Below are positions 44,301-54,553 of a stretch of 64,000 nucleotides of DNA, piece after piece. Source of the DNA: Burkholderia sp. SRS-46 (GTDB taxonomy: Bacteria > Pseudomonadota > Gammaproteobacteria > Burkholderiales > Burkholderiaceae); the NCBI RefSeq assembly GCF_004343775.1, contig NZ_PTXL01000004.1, forward strand, positions 115,774-179,773, given 5' to 3'. How positions within the stretch are numbered: the first letter of the stretch is position 1; each line of letters opens with the position of its first letter. Made by a program: the position numbers and the translations under genes. Below the pieces are notes generated by a model that ran no database searches, was not told the DNA's origin, and was given only the letters and a program-made list of their open reading frames with translations.

Positions 44301-45105
44301 TGCTGCTGAGCAGGCCGCTCGTGACCTTCACCGGCACCTTCGCCGGCACGTACGACATCAGCTGCGGCACATCGAGCTTGTCGAATTTCAGCTCGATCTC
44401 GGATTCGTGCGAGTGCGCGAACGGCTTGGTCCGGCCGTCGAGCGCGATCGGGCTGCCGTCGAGCCGCAGGCGCAGCTTCGGCTCGACGAAGATGTCGGTC
44501 TTCGACGGCAGCGTCGCGATGTACGGAATGCCGAGCATCCAGTTGTCCACCACGTGCTTCTCGTTGAGCAGGCGGTCGTCGAAGTCGATCCGGCCGTCGT
44601 TGACCTGGATGTTTGACACCGAGAAATGCGTCGGCTTGCTTTCCGGCTTCGACGGCGTCGAGAACTTCTCGATCAGGTCGGTGAAGTTGAAGCGCTGCGC
44701 GTCGTAGCGAACGATGTGAAAACGCGGCGCATCGACGCGCACTTCGTTGAGGATCGGCGCGCCGCGAAACAGCGACGTCCACGACGGCCGCACGACGAGC
44801 TTGCCGATGTCGACGAAGTCGCCCTGCCCGCCGCGCTCGCCGAGATGGATGCCGTCGGCTTCGAGATTCAGCGTGTAGGGGTTCAGCGCGATGCGCCGGA
44901 TCGTGGCCGGGCGGTCGAGCTGCTTGCTCAACTGCTGTTCGGCGACATGGCGGATCAGCGGCGGCGCCGCGAAGAATCCGAGCAGTCCGAACAGAACCAG
45001 GAAGATCAGCACGCCGATCCCGATGCGTCGGGTCCGGGGCGCGCGCGCGACGTCGCGCAGCGCGGTCAGCTTGGAGGAGGGGGTTTCTTTGTTGGGACTT
45101 GCCAT
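41350..45105 (-). CDS. DUF748 (AsmA-like) envelope protein with OmpA-like end
   Basis: A 1251-residue protein. A basic cytosolic start and one membrane helix (IGIGVLIFLVLFGLLGFFAA, residues 28-47) anchor it in the inner membrane. The large periplasmic part consists of DUF748/AsmA-like beta repeats, with typical starts LDRPATIRRIALNPYTLNLE and LNPLIDKPALDLTANAHDIE. The segment LGYVEFAPGSYDLADAQQKK at about 1060 begins an OmpA-like peptidoglycan-binding domain that runs to the end, with an insertion. AsmA-like proteins are thought to bridge the periplasm for phospholipid transport. An Ala-rich linker lies near 830-850. It is a single gene on the minus strand. Confidence 0.9.
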   Translation of the reverse strand: MASPNKETPSSKLTALRDVARAPRTRRIGIGVLIFLVLFGLLGFFAAPPLIRHVAEQQLSKQLDRPATIRRIALNPYTLNLEADGIHLGERGGQGDFVDIGKLVVRPSWTSLFRGAPILNEVRVDAPRFHIVRYDAQRFNFTDLIEKFSTPSKPESKPTHFSVSNIQVNDGRIDFDDRLLNEKHVVDNWMLGIPYIATLPSKTDIFVEPKLRLRLDGSPIALDGRTKPFAHSHESEIELKFDKLDVPQLMSYVPAKVPVKVTSGLLSSNLKLNFAMSGETPSLRVSGTVDLNDAKVTSAASEPLFAARGVHVAAASLEPLRNALHFDEIRVDQPVIDLARDRQGVLNVEKLAAHPAAAPKAPSAAKAASGAPAASGVAVPEAAADTPPLDLTIRHVAIDGGTINLDDRVPATPTALSLTRVAATLDGFTLQGKTPAKYTLSTSLSRGGDVKAEGAFSLAAKQADAKLAVEALALPALQPYLGEATRARVLDGTLGATVNAKADWAKTPLDAQVADSEVSLKSLKLAMPDAKAPAIVVPDARAKIAKVDLAARNAQIASVDASGLALDVKRLKDGNIDLASLASPAQAAVPERTVARKAQAAAPSWHYQIDALNVKDATANYTDLSTPRPVKLAIKPLQLSVQKISDDLSKPLPVTLQATLNRKGTLNVSGDVTAQPLKLGLKINGNRLDAAAFEPYFGSVLNATVASALLNAQGNLTFAQAKDAMRASYRGDAALVDVRMLDKVTSDPFAGWRSLALSNLAATYDEKGTNVDAARVTFSNFYGRVLLDAQGRLNLKDIVAKESGPAQSLTRDASKGEPVPLSPQGATTPAAAQQASAPAAASAPVVVKAAPPPQNPVRMHFGQLVLQNGRVTYTDNFIKPNYTANLVAIKGTVGAFGTDSTTSAPVDVAANLAGNGPITIKGSVNPLIDKPALDLTANAHDIELTNLTPYSAKYAGYPITKGKLNVDLHYQLANDQLSANNHIFIDQLTFGDRVENDTATKLPVKLAISLLKNSRGEIDVNLPVSGSLSNPEFSVGGLIWRAVLNLVAKAVTSPFTLLAHAFGSGGEELGYVEFAPGSYDLADAQQKKLDTVVKMLTEKSSIRLDLIGRVDPDKDTPGLRDAYVDRLVRQQKLKDVVGQGESIDPRSVKIEPAEYHTYLTRAYKAADFKKPRNMIGLQKTLPDDEMKQALAEHAPVDEGGLRTLAQNRAQAVRQYLEGKIDSSRMFIVAPKLDAKGIEDKGATTRVDFGLK

Positions 45106-45253
45106 GCTGGATTGCCTTGGGAACGGCTGTCAGGGAATCCGGGGAATCGGAGCGATCCGGCCCGTTTCCCGAAAGTATAGGCGCACGAAGTGACGGAACG
45201 CACTTCCGTTGGCCGCCGCGCCCGTCGGCCGGACGGTCGCGGCGGCCGCGCGA

Positions 45254-46690
45254 TCACTTCCGCACGACGACGGGCGGCATCCAGGAACCGTCGCTCGCCT
45301 GCGGCTTCGGCGCGTAGAGCCGCAGCGCCAGCGCAAAATCCGCGCGCGGCGCGGGCAGCCAGTTCGCCGCATTCGCGCCGCCCGGCGACGCGGCCGACAC
45401 GACGATGTCGACCGAGCCGTCATGGTTGCGCCGCAGCCGGTCGCGATCGCCGAGCGAACGGCGCGCGCCGCCGACGTCGGGCAGCGCGCCGCTCGCCGTG
45501 TAAGGCGTGAGCGTCCAGAACGCGCGCGCCGGCGGCAGCGCGCCCGGCGCGAAATGCAGCGTGTAGCGGTTCGCGCCGTTCAGCGCGTGGCCATCGCTGT
45601 CGACGCGCACGACCGCTAGCGTCTCGTCGTCGCGCGTCGCGGTGCCGAGCTGCGCATATGCCGCGTACGCGCGCAGCGCGTAATCCTGGCCGTACTTGCC
45701 GGCGGCGTCGCCGATCCAGCTCCAGCCGTTCGCGCTCAGCAGGTTCGGCGGCGGCGCCGCGAGCCGCGCGCGCGCTTCGGCGACGCCCGCCGTCGCCGCG
45801 GCGAGGCGATCGCCCGTCCACAGCACCGGGTAGCCGGCCATCACGCCGATGTCGTCGAGCTGCTGCTGCGCGTGCGCGTCGTCGGCGGGCACGGGATTGT
45901 CCTGCAGCGCCTGCGCGAAACGCGCGAAATACGCCTTCGGGTCGAGCGCGGCAACCTGCTCGGCCGGCGTACCGCCGCTCGCCGCCTCGGCGGGCGCGCT
46001 GCCGGCATGCACCGCGACCGACGCGCCGCGCGCGGCGCCGGTGTGGACCGACAGCGGCACCACGCGCATCGCGCGCTGCAGTTTCTTCACCACGGTCAGG
46101 TCGCGGCCGCCGCTCGTCTGCAGGCGCACCTCGAGCCACGCATTGCGCGACGGCACGTCGATGCGGGTCACGCCCTCCGGCAGCGTGCCCTGCCAATCCT
46201 TCGCGGCGAATGCAATCGTTTGCGATCGCGCGCCGCCACGCGGGCCTCGAGCCGCCGCGTTCGACGACCACAGCACGTTGGTCCACATGTCGAGCACGCG
46301 GGCGTCCCAGTAGCGCCCGCGGGTGTCGGGCAGCGTCACGATCACCGGTTCGGCGGCGACGTCGAGCCAGCCGGTCGAGTCGAGCGTATCGACGCCGGGC
46401 AGCGGCGGATTGACCGCGCCGACGGGCGGCAGCGCCTGTGCGTGGCGCAGCGTGTTGAGCGGCGCCTGGCCGGGCTGCGCGCCGTCGCCGCCGGTGGCGG
46501 CGTCCTTCGAGACGTCCATCAGCACGAGCGGATACGCATATATATAGGAGTCGGCCACTTCGGCGCGCATCCAGCCGGTCTTTCTCTGGATGGCGTCCGG
46601 TTGCGATGCGCATCCGGCCAGGAGCGCGGCAATAGCCAGCGACGCGCACGCGCGCCGCACGGAGACGGGTTCTCGTCGGGTTTTTATCAT
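45254..46690 (-). CDS. DUF1254/DUF1214 lipoprotein
   Basis: A 478-residue protein with a lipoprotein signal (LAIAALLAGC, lipobox LAGC). An N-terminal DUF1254 domain (EVADSYIYAYPLVLMDVSKD, TLRHAQALPP, DTRGRYWDARVLDMWTNVLW) and a C-terminal DUF1214 domain (FWTLTPYTASGALPD, DRLRRNHDGSVDIVVS) match the common two-domain family of unknown function in the envelope. The start at 46690 has no strong ribosome site. A perfect 18-bp palindrome lies upstream at 46819. Confidence 0.88.
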   Translation of the reverse strand: MIKTRREPVSVRRACASLAIAALLAGCASQPDAIQRKTGWMRAEVADSYIYAYPLVLMDVSKDAATGGDGAQPGQAPLNTLRHAQALPPVGAVNPPLPGVDTLDSTGWLDVAAEPVIVTLPDTRGRYWDARVLDMWTNVLWSSNAAARGPRGGARSQTIAFAAKDWQGTLPEGVTRIDVPSRNAWLEVRLQTSGGRDLTVVKKLQRAMRVVPLSVHTGAARGASVAVHAGSAPAEAASGGTPAEQVAALDPKAYFARFAQALQDNPVPADDAHAQQQLDDIGVMAGYPVLWTGDRLAAATAGVAEARARLAAPPPNLLSANGWSWIGDAAGKYGQDYALRAYAAYAQLGTATRDDETLAVVRVDSDGHALNGANRYTLHFAPGALPPARAFWTLTPYTASGALPDVGGARRSLGDRDRLRRNHDGSVDIVVSAASPGGANAANWLPAPRADFALALRLYAPKPQASDGSWMPPVVVRK

Positions 46691-46818
46691 TGATTGCTGG
46701 CCGTATGTAATTCTTTAAAAATCAGTGCCTTGCGCATCGCGCGTGCGGCAATGCCGGCGCGAGGCAAGGTCAGTCGAGGCTTCCCCAGCCTGCCCCCGGG
46801 CGCAGTCTCGCGGCGGTG

Positions 46819-46836
46819 GGCGCTGATATCAGCGCC
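46819..46836. promoter_or_regulatory. 18-bp perfect palindrome upstream of the DUF1254/1214 gene
   Basis: GGCGCTGATATCAGCGCC lies 128 bases before the DUF1254/1214 start, in the 354-bp gap to the TetR gene (46691-47044). Its centre TGATATCA resembles the elements in front of that TetR gene, so it could be a further target. No other feature is seen in the gap. Confidence 0.45.
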
Positions 46837-47044
46837 GGTATCATAGCGCCTCAGGGCAATCCCCAATCCGCCGAATACCCAGGCATTGCTGCTGGTGGCG
46901 AAACAAAGGCGGCGGGCGCGGACGGCCCCGCTCTTCGGGGGACGGATCGGCTGGCCGGCGGCCGAATCCGTCGCGGCCCATGCGGCGGTACCGCAAGCCC
47001 CGCGTTCATGCGACAACGGCGCCGACCGTCCCTGACATCGCAGA

Positions 47045-47671
47045 TCAGCGCGCCGACGGCGCCGCGGCCAGCAGCGCGCGAAGGAACACCATGATCATGT
47101 GCCCGATGGGCACCTCGGACAGTATCGACCGCTGCAATGCGAGGCCTTGCGAGAGCCCCATGAAGGACTCGGCCAATACGACCGGCGGTTCCGGCGGCAC
47201 CTTTTCCAGCCTGGCGAAAATCTGCCCGATGCAATAGGCGAGGCCATCGCGATGGGTGTCCAGCAACGCCTGCGCGGTGGCGGCAAAAGCCGGGTTGCGA
47301 CAGCCCTGAAGCTTGAATTCGACGCCCAGCACCGACCACTCGGGCTCGTCATCGACGGTCCGCGACCAGATCTCCAGCGCGTTCAATATCTCGTCCGCGG
47401 ACGCGGTGGGGTCGCTCAGCGTCCGGGCGATGTCCGTCACCTGCGTCTTCGACCGCTCCCGCATCAGCTCCACGAACAGCGCTTCCTTGCTGGCGAAGTT
47501 CGAATAGAACGCGCCCTGCGTATAACCTGCCTCGGCCGCGATATCCCTGAGCGACGTGGCGCCGAAACCTCGCTCGACGAACAGCCGCTTCGCCGCGGCA
47601 AGCAAGTGTGCCCGGGTCTGCAATCGACTTTCTTCGCGGCTCAGCCGCGGGGGTTTGGTCGCCGTGGTCAT
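47045..47671 (-). CDS. TetR/AcrR family transcriptional regulator
   Basis: A 208-residue TetR regulator with HTH LLAAAKRLFVERGFGATSLR, DIAAEAGYTQGAFYSNFASK and EALFVELM, followed by a helical ligand domain. The start at 47671 is in a normal place. Two ATATCA-N2-TGATAT palindromes lie upstream (47682 and 47734), consistent with autorepression. The nearest possible target is the DUF1254/1214 lipoprotein gene downstream on the same strand. Confidence 0.9.
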   Translation of the reverse strand: MTTATKPPRLSREESRLQTRAHLLAAAKRLFVERGFGATSLRDIAAEAGYTQGAFYSNFASKEALFVELMRERSKTQVTDIARTLSDPTASADEILNALEIWSRTVDDEPEWSVLGVEFKLQGCRNPAFAATAQALLDTHRDGLAYCIGQIFARLEKVPPEPPVVLAESFMGLSQGLALQRSILSEVPIGHMIMVFLRALLAAAPSAR

Positions 47672-47681
47672 GGCCGGGAGG

Positions 47682-47747
47682 ATATCAGTTGATATTTGAA
47701 ATTCAACTGGCTATTATTTCGATTCCATTCCATATATCACTTGATAT
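47682..47747. promoter_or_regulatory. Twin ATATCA-N2-TGATAT operators upstream of the TetR gene
   Basis: The perfect inverted repeat occurs at 47682-47695 (centre GT) and at 47734-47747 (centre CT), 52 bases apart, about five helical turns. A longer repeat CAGTTGA-N10-TCAACTG (47686-47709) overlaps the first copy. This is the likely autoregulatory site. The rest of the 332-bp gap to the H-NS-family gene (47672-48003) shows no gene. Confidence 0.65.
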
Positions 47748-48003
47748 GTGAAAGTGTGGGGCGTGTCTCCGACACGGCGTTCCGAACGGGATGAGGGCGC
47801 GCAGCTTGGTTTTCCGCATGGAAGCGTTCGTTGCCGCGGCGGCGCCCTGCGGGTTGCCCATCTTCTCGCTTCCCGGTACTTGGGGCGTAGAGGTTAACAG
47901 CTCGCCGATAAAGTTCATACCCCACCGGGATCGTTAAGAAACCATCTTTTAGTCATCCGAATCATGTTTATCGTCATGTGGTTGCGGGACAGGGAAGCAG
48001 AAG

Positions 48004-48339
48004 ATGAACGCGAGTAAGACCTATGCACAGCTCGTTGCCGAGCTGGCCGAACTGGACGAGGAAATCGAGCGCACGCGCGCGCGCGAACGCATCGATGCGA
48101 TCGCAACGGTTCATTCGCTGATGGATACCTATGCGATCAAGCATCGCGACCTGGTCGGCCGGAACGGCCGTCGCGGCGCGTATGTGATGCAGGCGCTGCC
48201 GCCGCGGTATCGCGACCCGACGAGCGGGAAGGAATGGTGCGGACGCGGCAACGTTCCGCGCTGGATCAGGGGGAAAGACCGGCGTCAGTTCGCAATATGC
48301 AAGCCGCCATCCGCCGGCAAGAAATCCAAAGCCAATTGA
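48004..48339 (+). CDS. H-NS family nucleoid protein
   Basis: A 111-residue protein with an N-terminal coiled coil (YAQLVAELAELDEEIERTRA then RERIDAIATVHSLMDTYAIK) and a C-terminal H-NS-type DNA-binding region: YRDPTSGKEWCGRGNVPRWI. This is the Burkholderia type in which the AT-hook-like core reads GRGNVPRWI. It probably binds AT-rich DNA as a dimer or oligomer. The start has GGGAAG upstream. The flanking DNA is AT-richer. Confidence 0.88.
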   Translation: MNASKTYAQLVAELAELDEEIERTRARERIDAIATVHSLMDTYAIKHRDLVGRNGRRGAYVMQALPPRYRDPTSGKEWCGRGNVPRWIRGKDRRQFAICKPPSAGKKSKAN

Positions 48340-48453
48340 CGAAGCATGACGGCCGGCGCATGCATCCGCGCACCGAACTGACGGCGCCGCGGTTGAACGG
48401 GCCGATCGCTTCCTGGTGAAGCGATGGGCCTTCTCATGCAGCCCGCTCCGGTG

Positions 48454-48855
48454 TCACGCCGCCAGAATCTTCGCCTTCTGCTCCGCGAATTCCGCGTCGG
48501 TCAGAATGCCCCGCTCTTTCAGCGCGGCGAGCCGCTCCAGTATCGACACGACATCGTCCGCGGCCGGCTGCGCGGGCGCGGCGGCGGCCTGATGCGATGC
48601 GCGCGTGTACGCGCGAATCGCATCGCTCACCTTGTTGGTGAACGGCACGACCGTCTTCTTCCAGACGTTCTTGATGATCCGCTCGCTCGCGCCGTCCTCG
48701 ATGCGAATTTCGCCGAACATGATTCCGGTCGTTCCCGACACCGAATTGATCTTGTCGAGGTTGATCGAGATCTGCTTGAGGCCGTAGATCATGCCCTTGT
48801 CGAGCAACAGCACACGGTGGTCGGTCAGCACGATCAGCCATGTATTCCCATCCAT
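48454..48855 (-). CDS. PH-like/SHOCT domain protein, damaged at the 5' end
   Basis: The open part encodes 133 residues. It begins DGNTWLIVLTDHRVLLLDKG, a bacterial PH-like domain with FGEIRIEDGASERIIKNVWK, and ends with a SHOCT domain (ILERLAALKERGILTDAEFA then EQKAKIL). The ATG at 48855 lacks a ribosome site. A better start lies at 48914 (AGAGG upstream), reading MFDF before going out of frame. One extra T would connect it to QEFQPKKELNHLPEIL and the open part. The usual segment between this and DGNTW also seems shortened. So the gene is frameshifted or recently lost its start. Function unknown. Confidence 0.6.
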   Translation of the reverse strand: MDGNTWLIVLTDHRVLLLDKGMIYGLKQISINLDKINSVSGTTGIMFGEIRIEDGASERIIKNVWKKTVVPFTNKVSDAIRAYTRASHQAAAAPAQPAADDVVSILERLAALKERGILTDAEFAEQKAKILAA

Positions 48856-49044
48856 CAGGATTTCAGGAAGGTGGTTCAGTTCCTTTTTCGGCTGGAATTC
48901 CTGAAATCAAACATCGGGTGGCCTCTTTGTTTTTGGAACGCCGGATTCTACAGCCGGCCCCCTTTCACCGCTCCGTTGCCGTATCGGCGGTAACCTGCTC
49001 CCATGAGAAGCGACAAGCACGTACCCGAAACTTGCACCCCGGGC

Positions 49045-49075
49045 TTGACCTTCCCATGATTGGAACGTTGATACT
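49045..49075 (+). promoter_or_regulatory. CueR/MerR-type promoter of copA
   Basis: TTGACC (49045) and GATACT (49070-49075) are 19 bases apart, the long spacer typical of MerR-family promoters. Within the spacer lies a dyad ACCTTCC-N7-GGAACGT, as for copper-sensing CueR. No cueR gene is found in the window. Confidence 0.75.
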
Positions 49076-49117
49076 GGGCCTGTCTGCGGCTCAGACCGCG
49101 CTTTTGGGGAACCCGAC

Positions 49118-51943
<2,826 letters not shown>

Positions 51944-51967
51944 CGGCGCGCTGGCGGAAAAGAGAAG

Positions 51968-51996
51968 ACGGGCCCGGTTTCATCCGGGCCCGTTTG
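51968..51996. terminator. Terminator between copA and the GNAT gene
   Basis: A 10-bp stem (arms 51968-51977 and 51984-51993) with loop TTTCAT and a short TTT tail lies between two convergent genes. Confidence 0.8.
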
Positions 51997-52012
51997 CTTG
52001 AAGCGGCAGGCG

Positions 52013-52492
52013 CTAGCCCGATACGACCGGCTTGATCAGCGTCGTCGTGATCGGCACGAAGCCGCACGCGCGATACAGCGCCCGCGCGGCCGCATTGTGG
52101 TTGAAGACCGACAGCCCGATTTCGGCGACGCCGTGCCGGCGCGCCTCGGCCTCGAGCGCATCCAGCACGCGCGTGGCCCAGCCCTGGCGGCGCCGGGGCA
52201 GTGCGATGTCGAGGTCGTAGATGAACAGCGTGCGGTTCGGCCCTTCGGTCACGATCGCGAACCAGAGATCGCCGATCGCATCGCCGGTGGCGTCGTCGAC
52301 GAGCGACACGAGCGTCTGGCCGGCGGTCAGCAGGCCGTCCGGCAGCAGCGTATCGAAACAGGCCCGGGCGCGGCCGGCGGCCTCGTCGGCGGGGTTCTGC
52401 CCGGATAGCACGAGATCGCGCGCGTAGCCGTCGATGGCCCGCGCGCGGTAGGCGCGAAATTCGCTGGCCGTCATCGGCCGCATCTGCAACAT
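52013..52492 (-). CDS. GNAT family N-acetyltransferase
   Basis: A 159-residue acetyltransferase. The acetyl-CoA motif is IALPRRRQGWATRVLDALEA (R/QxxGxG/A type), and AEIGLSVFNHNAAARALYRA then CGFVPI is the usual C-terminal pattern. The substrate is unknown. The start at 52492 is chosen for fit with the family; a second Met lies three residues in. It converges on copA. Confidence 0.88.
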   Translation of the reverse strand: MLQMRPMTASEFRAYRARAIDGYARDLVLSGQNPADEAAGRARACFDTLLPDGLLTAGQTLVSLVDDATGDAIGDLWFAIVTEGPNRTLFIYDLDIALPRRRQGWATRVLDALEAEARRHGVAEIGLSVFNHNAAARALYRACGFVPITTTLIKPVVSG

Positions 52493-52604
52493 GGCCCGGT
52501 CGCCGTGTGAGGGAACGGATGTCCAGTGTAGCGGGACGGCCGCGCATGTGCGCACGGCGCGGTAGCGGAAAGGCTTGCGCGTGCGCGTTGCGCGCCGCGC
52601 GGGG

Positions 52605-52676
52605 CGAATCAGCGAATCAGCGAATCAGCGAATCAGCGAATCAGCGAATCAGCGAATCAGCGAATCAGCGAATCAG
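52605..52676. repeat. Nine tandem copies of the 8-bp unit CGAATCAG
   Basis: The units are identical and without gaps for 72 bases. The last copy contains the stop codon (TGA on the minus strand) of a 51-residue gene. Unit number is likely to vary between strains. Confidence 0.97.
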
Positions 52677-52828
52677 CGACGGTACAGGCACAGCGGCACG
52701 AGGTGCGAGCGGCGCAGGCGCTCGGCTTCGGCGCGACGTGCGGCGTACGAATATTCCGCATCGAGCGGCAGGTGCGGCGAAACAAACAGATCGTCGATCT
52801 TTTGCAGCAGGGCGAGGATGAAGCTCAT
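52673..52828 (-). CDS. Small 51-residue protein ending in the tandem repeat
   Basis: The product starts MSFILALLQKIDDLFVSPHL and continues PLDAEYSYAARRAEAERLRR, ending SHLVPLCLYRR. It has a hydrophobic start and a basic helical second half, like the small DUF-type proteins often seen in Burkholderia, but I do not recognise it. The start has GGGAG upstream. Its stop TGA lies in the first repeat unit encountered. Upstream is a pair of AGGGTTTTCCCT elements, suggesting regulated expression. Confidence 0.7.
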   Translation of the reverse strand: MSFILALLQKIDDLFVSPHLPLDAEYSYAARRAEAERLRRSHLVPLCLYRR

Positions 52829-52850
52829 GTGCGACTCCCGACAGGTGTGA

Positions 52851-52896
52851 CTAGGGTTTTCCCTTAGATAAGCTCCATTCTAAGGGTTTTCCCTAA
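52851..52896. promoter_or_regulatory. Inverted pair of AGGGTTTTCCCT elements
   Basis: CTAGGGTTTTCCCTTAG (52851-52867) and CTAAGGGTTTTCCCTAA (52880-52896) are 12 bases apart, just upstream of the small gene starting at 52828. Each has AGGG/CCCT arms around TTTT. They look like a double regulator site. Confidence 0.6.
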
Positions 52897-52999
52897 ACTC
52901 TGCCAGCGCACTGCTGCAATTTGCCGCAACCGGCCGACGGCGAACCGCTTGCAGACAGCGGCGCGCGTTACGCCATGCGGCTCTGCAGGTAGGGACTGA

Positions 53000-54448
53000 T
53001 CATTTGCTGCCGCGACGCAGATGCTTCGCGACCGCCGGCTTCTGGGCCGGCGCCTGGCGGCTCACGTTGCGCTCCAGACGGGTGACCTGCGCCGTCAGCA
53101 TCTCGTTGTGCTGATCCAGCGTCATCACGGTGGCCTGTTGCGTCGTCAGATCGGCCTTCAGGCGATCGATCCGCTGCTGCTGAGCGGCTGTCTCCTGCTT
53201 GAGTTCGGACACCTGGATCGTCTGCAGCGCCAGCGCGGCGAGCCCGGCCAGCACGACGACGGCCAGCGCGAGCAGCAGGCGGTTCACCCGGCGCATCTCG
53301 CGATCGGCGGCGCGGTGCAGCGCGGTCGTTTCCGCCTGCAACGCGGCCACGCGCTCGGTGAGCGGACGCAGGTGCGCATCGGGATCGAACGCGGGAGCGG
53401 CGGCGGATGCGTCGTCCGGTTGCGTCGCGATGGACGGTTCGACGCGATCGGAAGAAGGCTTCGTGACGATCGACGCCACGGATGCCGCCGGGCGCGATGC
53501 GGATGACGTCTCGGCAACGGCAGGCGCGGCGGGGATAGCCGACGGAGCCGCTTCCGGGGTGCCTGATAGGCTCGGCTCGAGTGTCACGTCGCCCGCTGCC
53601 GGCCCTGACGGCGTCGCCGCTTCGCGTGCGGTTGCCGCCGACGCGCGGCGCTTCGCCCCAGCCGACGAGCGGGTGCCTGCCGCGCGCGGAGCGGCCGTCC
53701 TGGTTGCCGCGCCATCGGCGTCCTGCGCACGGCCGTCCGTCGCGGCTCCGGCTGCCGATGTCATCGGTAGCAGCGTTGCCGCGCCGACCGCTGCGATGTC
53801 CCTGTCGCTTGGCGGCTCGCGGTCCGGCGTGGCCGACGCGATGACGGCGGCGGTGCCGTCGCCGCCGGTCGGCGCGTCCTGCGCCGAAACGTCAGGCGTC
53901 GCTTGCGTCGCCGTGTCGGCGGTCGAATGGGCGTTCACGCCGATCGGCACATCCTGCGCCGACACGACGGAGGTCGCTTTCGACTCGATATCGGCAGCAG
54001 CGCCGCTCCCTGCGCCATGCGGGGCGCCCGACACAACTTCACCGTCGACAACGGCGACTGCATCGCCCTCGGCCGTTGCCGCGGCCACGACCGGCTGCCC
54101 GCCCGTCGCATGCCCATCCGCCACCGGCGTCTGCGGCGCATCGAACCCGTCGAGCATCGCCTGCTGATGCGCCTGCGCGTCGTCGGCCGCCTCGGCAACC
54201 GCCACCGCGTCAGCGGCCGCCGCCTGGCGCGCGCCGGCCTGCACACGCTCGCCGGCGTCGAACACTGGATCGCCGAACAAGTCGAGCGTGCGCTCGTCGC
54301 GGAGCGCGTCGGCGGCCTGCGTGTCGCGGCCGGGCTGCACGGCTGCGCGTGCAGGCGCGCGACTCGCCGCGGCGGCGGCACGGCGGCGCGGCTTCGAAGA
54401 GGACGGGCGGTTGGAACGGGAACGGGGCGTAACGACGGATTCGGTCAT
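53000..54448 (-). CDS. Ala-rich protein with one membrane helix and coiled coil
   Basis: A 482-residue protein. The first 370 residues are low-complexity, rich in Ala, Ser, Asp and Pro, with a short LFGDPVFDAGERVQAGARQ segment. Then comes LLLALAVVVLAGLAALALQT (a membrane helix near 400) and a coiled coil, LKQETAAQQQRIDRLKADLT through NEMLTAQVTRLERNV, with a basic end KHLRRGSK. The family is unknown to me. The long disordered part would face the cytosol and the coiled coil the periplasm. The start at 54448 (MTESVVTPRSRSNRPSS) is chosen by position. Confidence 0.75.
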   Translation of the reverse strand: MTESVVTPRSRSNRPSSSKPRRRAAAAASRAPARAAVQPGRDTQAADALRDERTLDLFGDPVFDAGERVQAGARQAAAADAVAVAEAADDAQAHQQAMLDGFDAPQTPVADGHATGGQPVVAAATAEGDAVAVVDGEVVSGAPHGAGSGAAADIESKATSVVSAQDVPIGVNAHSTADTATQATPDVSAQDAPTGGDGTAAVIASATPDREPPSDRDIAAVGAATLLPMTSAAGAATDGRAQDADGAATRTAAPRAAGTRSSAGAKRRASAATAREAATPSGPAAGDVTLEPSLSGTPEAAPSAIPAAPAVAETSSASRPAASVASIVTKPSSDRVEPSIATQPDDASAAAPAFDPDAHLRPLTERVAALQAETTALHRAADREMRRVNRLLLALAVVVLAGLAALALQTIQVSELKQETAAQQQRIDRLKADLTTQQATVMTLDQHNEMLTAQVTRLERNVSRQAPAQKPAVAKHLRRGSK

Positions 54449-54553
54449 GGAGATCGGGATGCGTGGCCCCGCGAACGCGGAGCCGGAACGTCGAACGGAA
54501 TCGGTGACCGGGCATTGTCGCATGGCCGGTCACCGAGCAATATGACCTGTCGC

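Noticed and set aside
41527..44616. Plus-strand frame of 1029 codons opposite the DUF748 gene
   Set aside because: It is antisense to a protein with clear family features and is Arg-rich in the manner of shadow frames in GC-rich DNA.
52605..52676. CRISPR-like array
   Set aside because: The 8-bp units are directly adjacent without spacers, so it is a simple tandem repeat.
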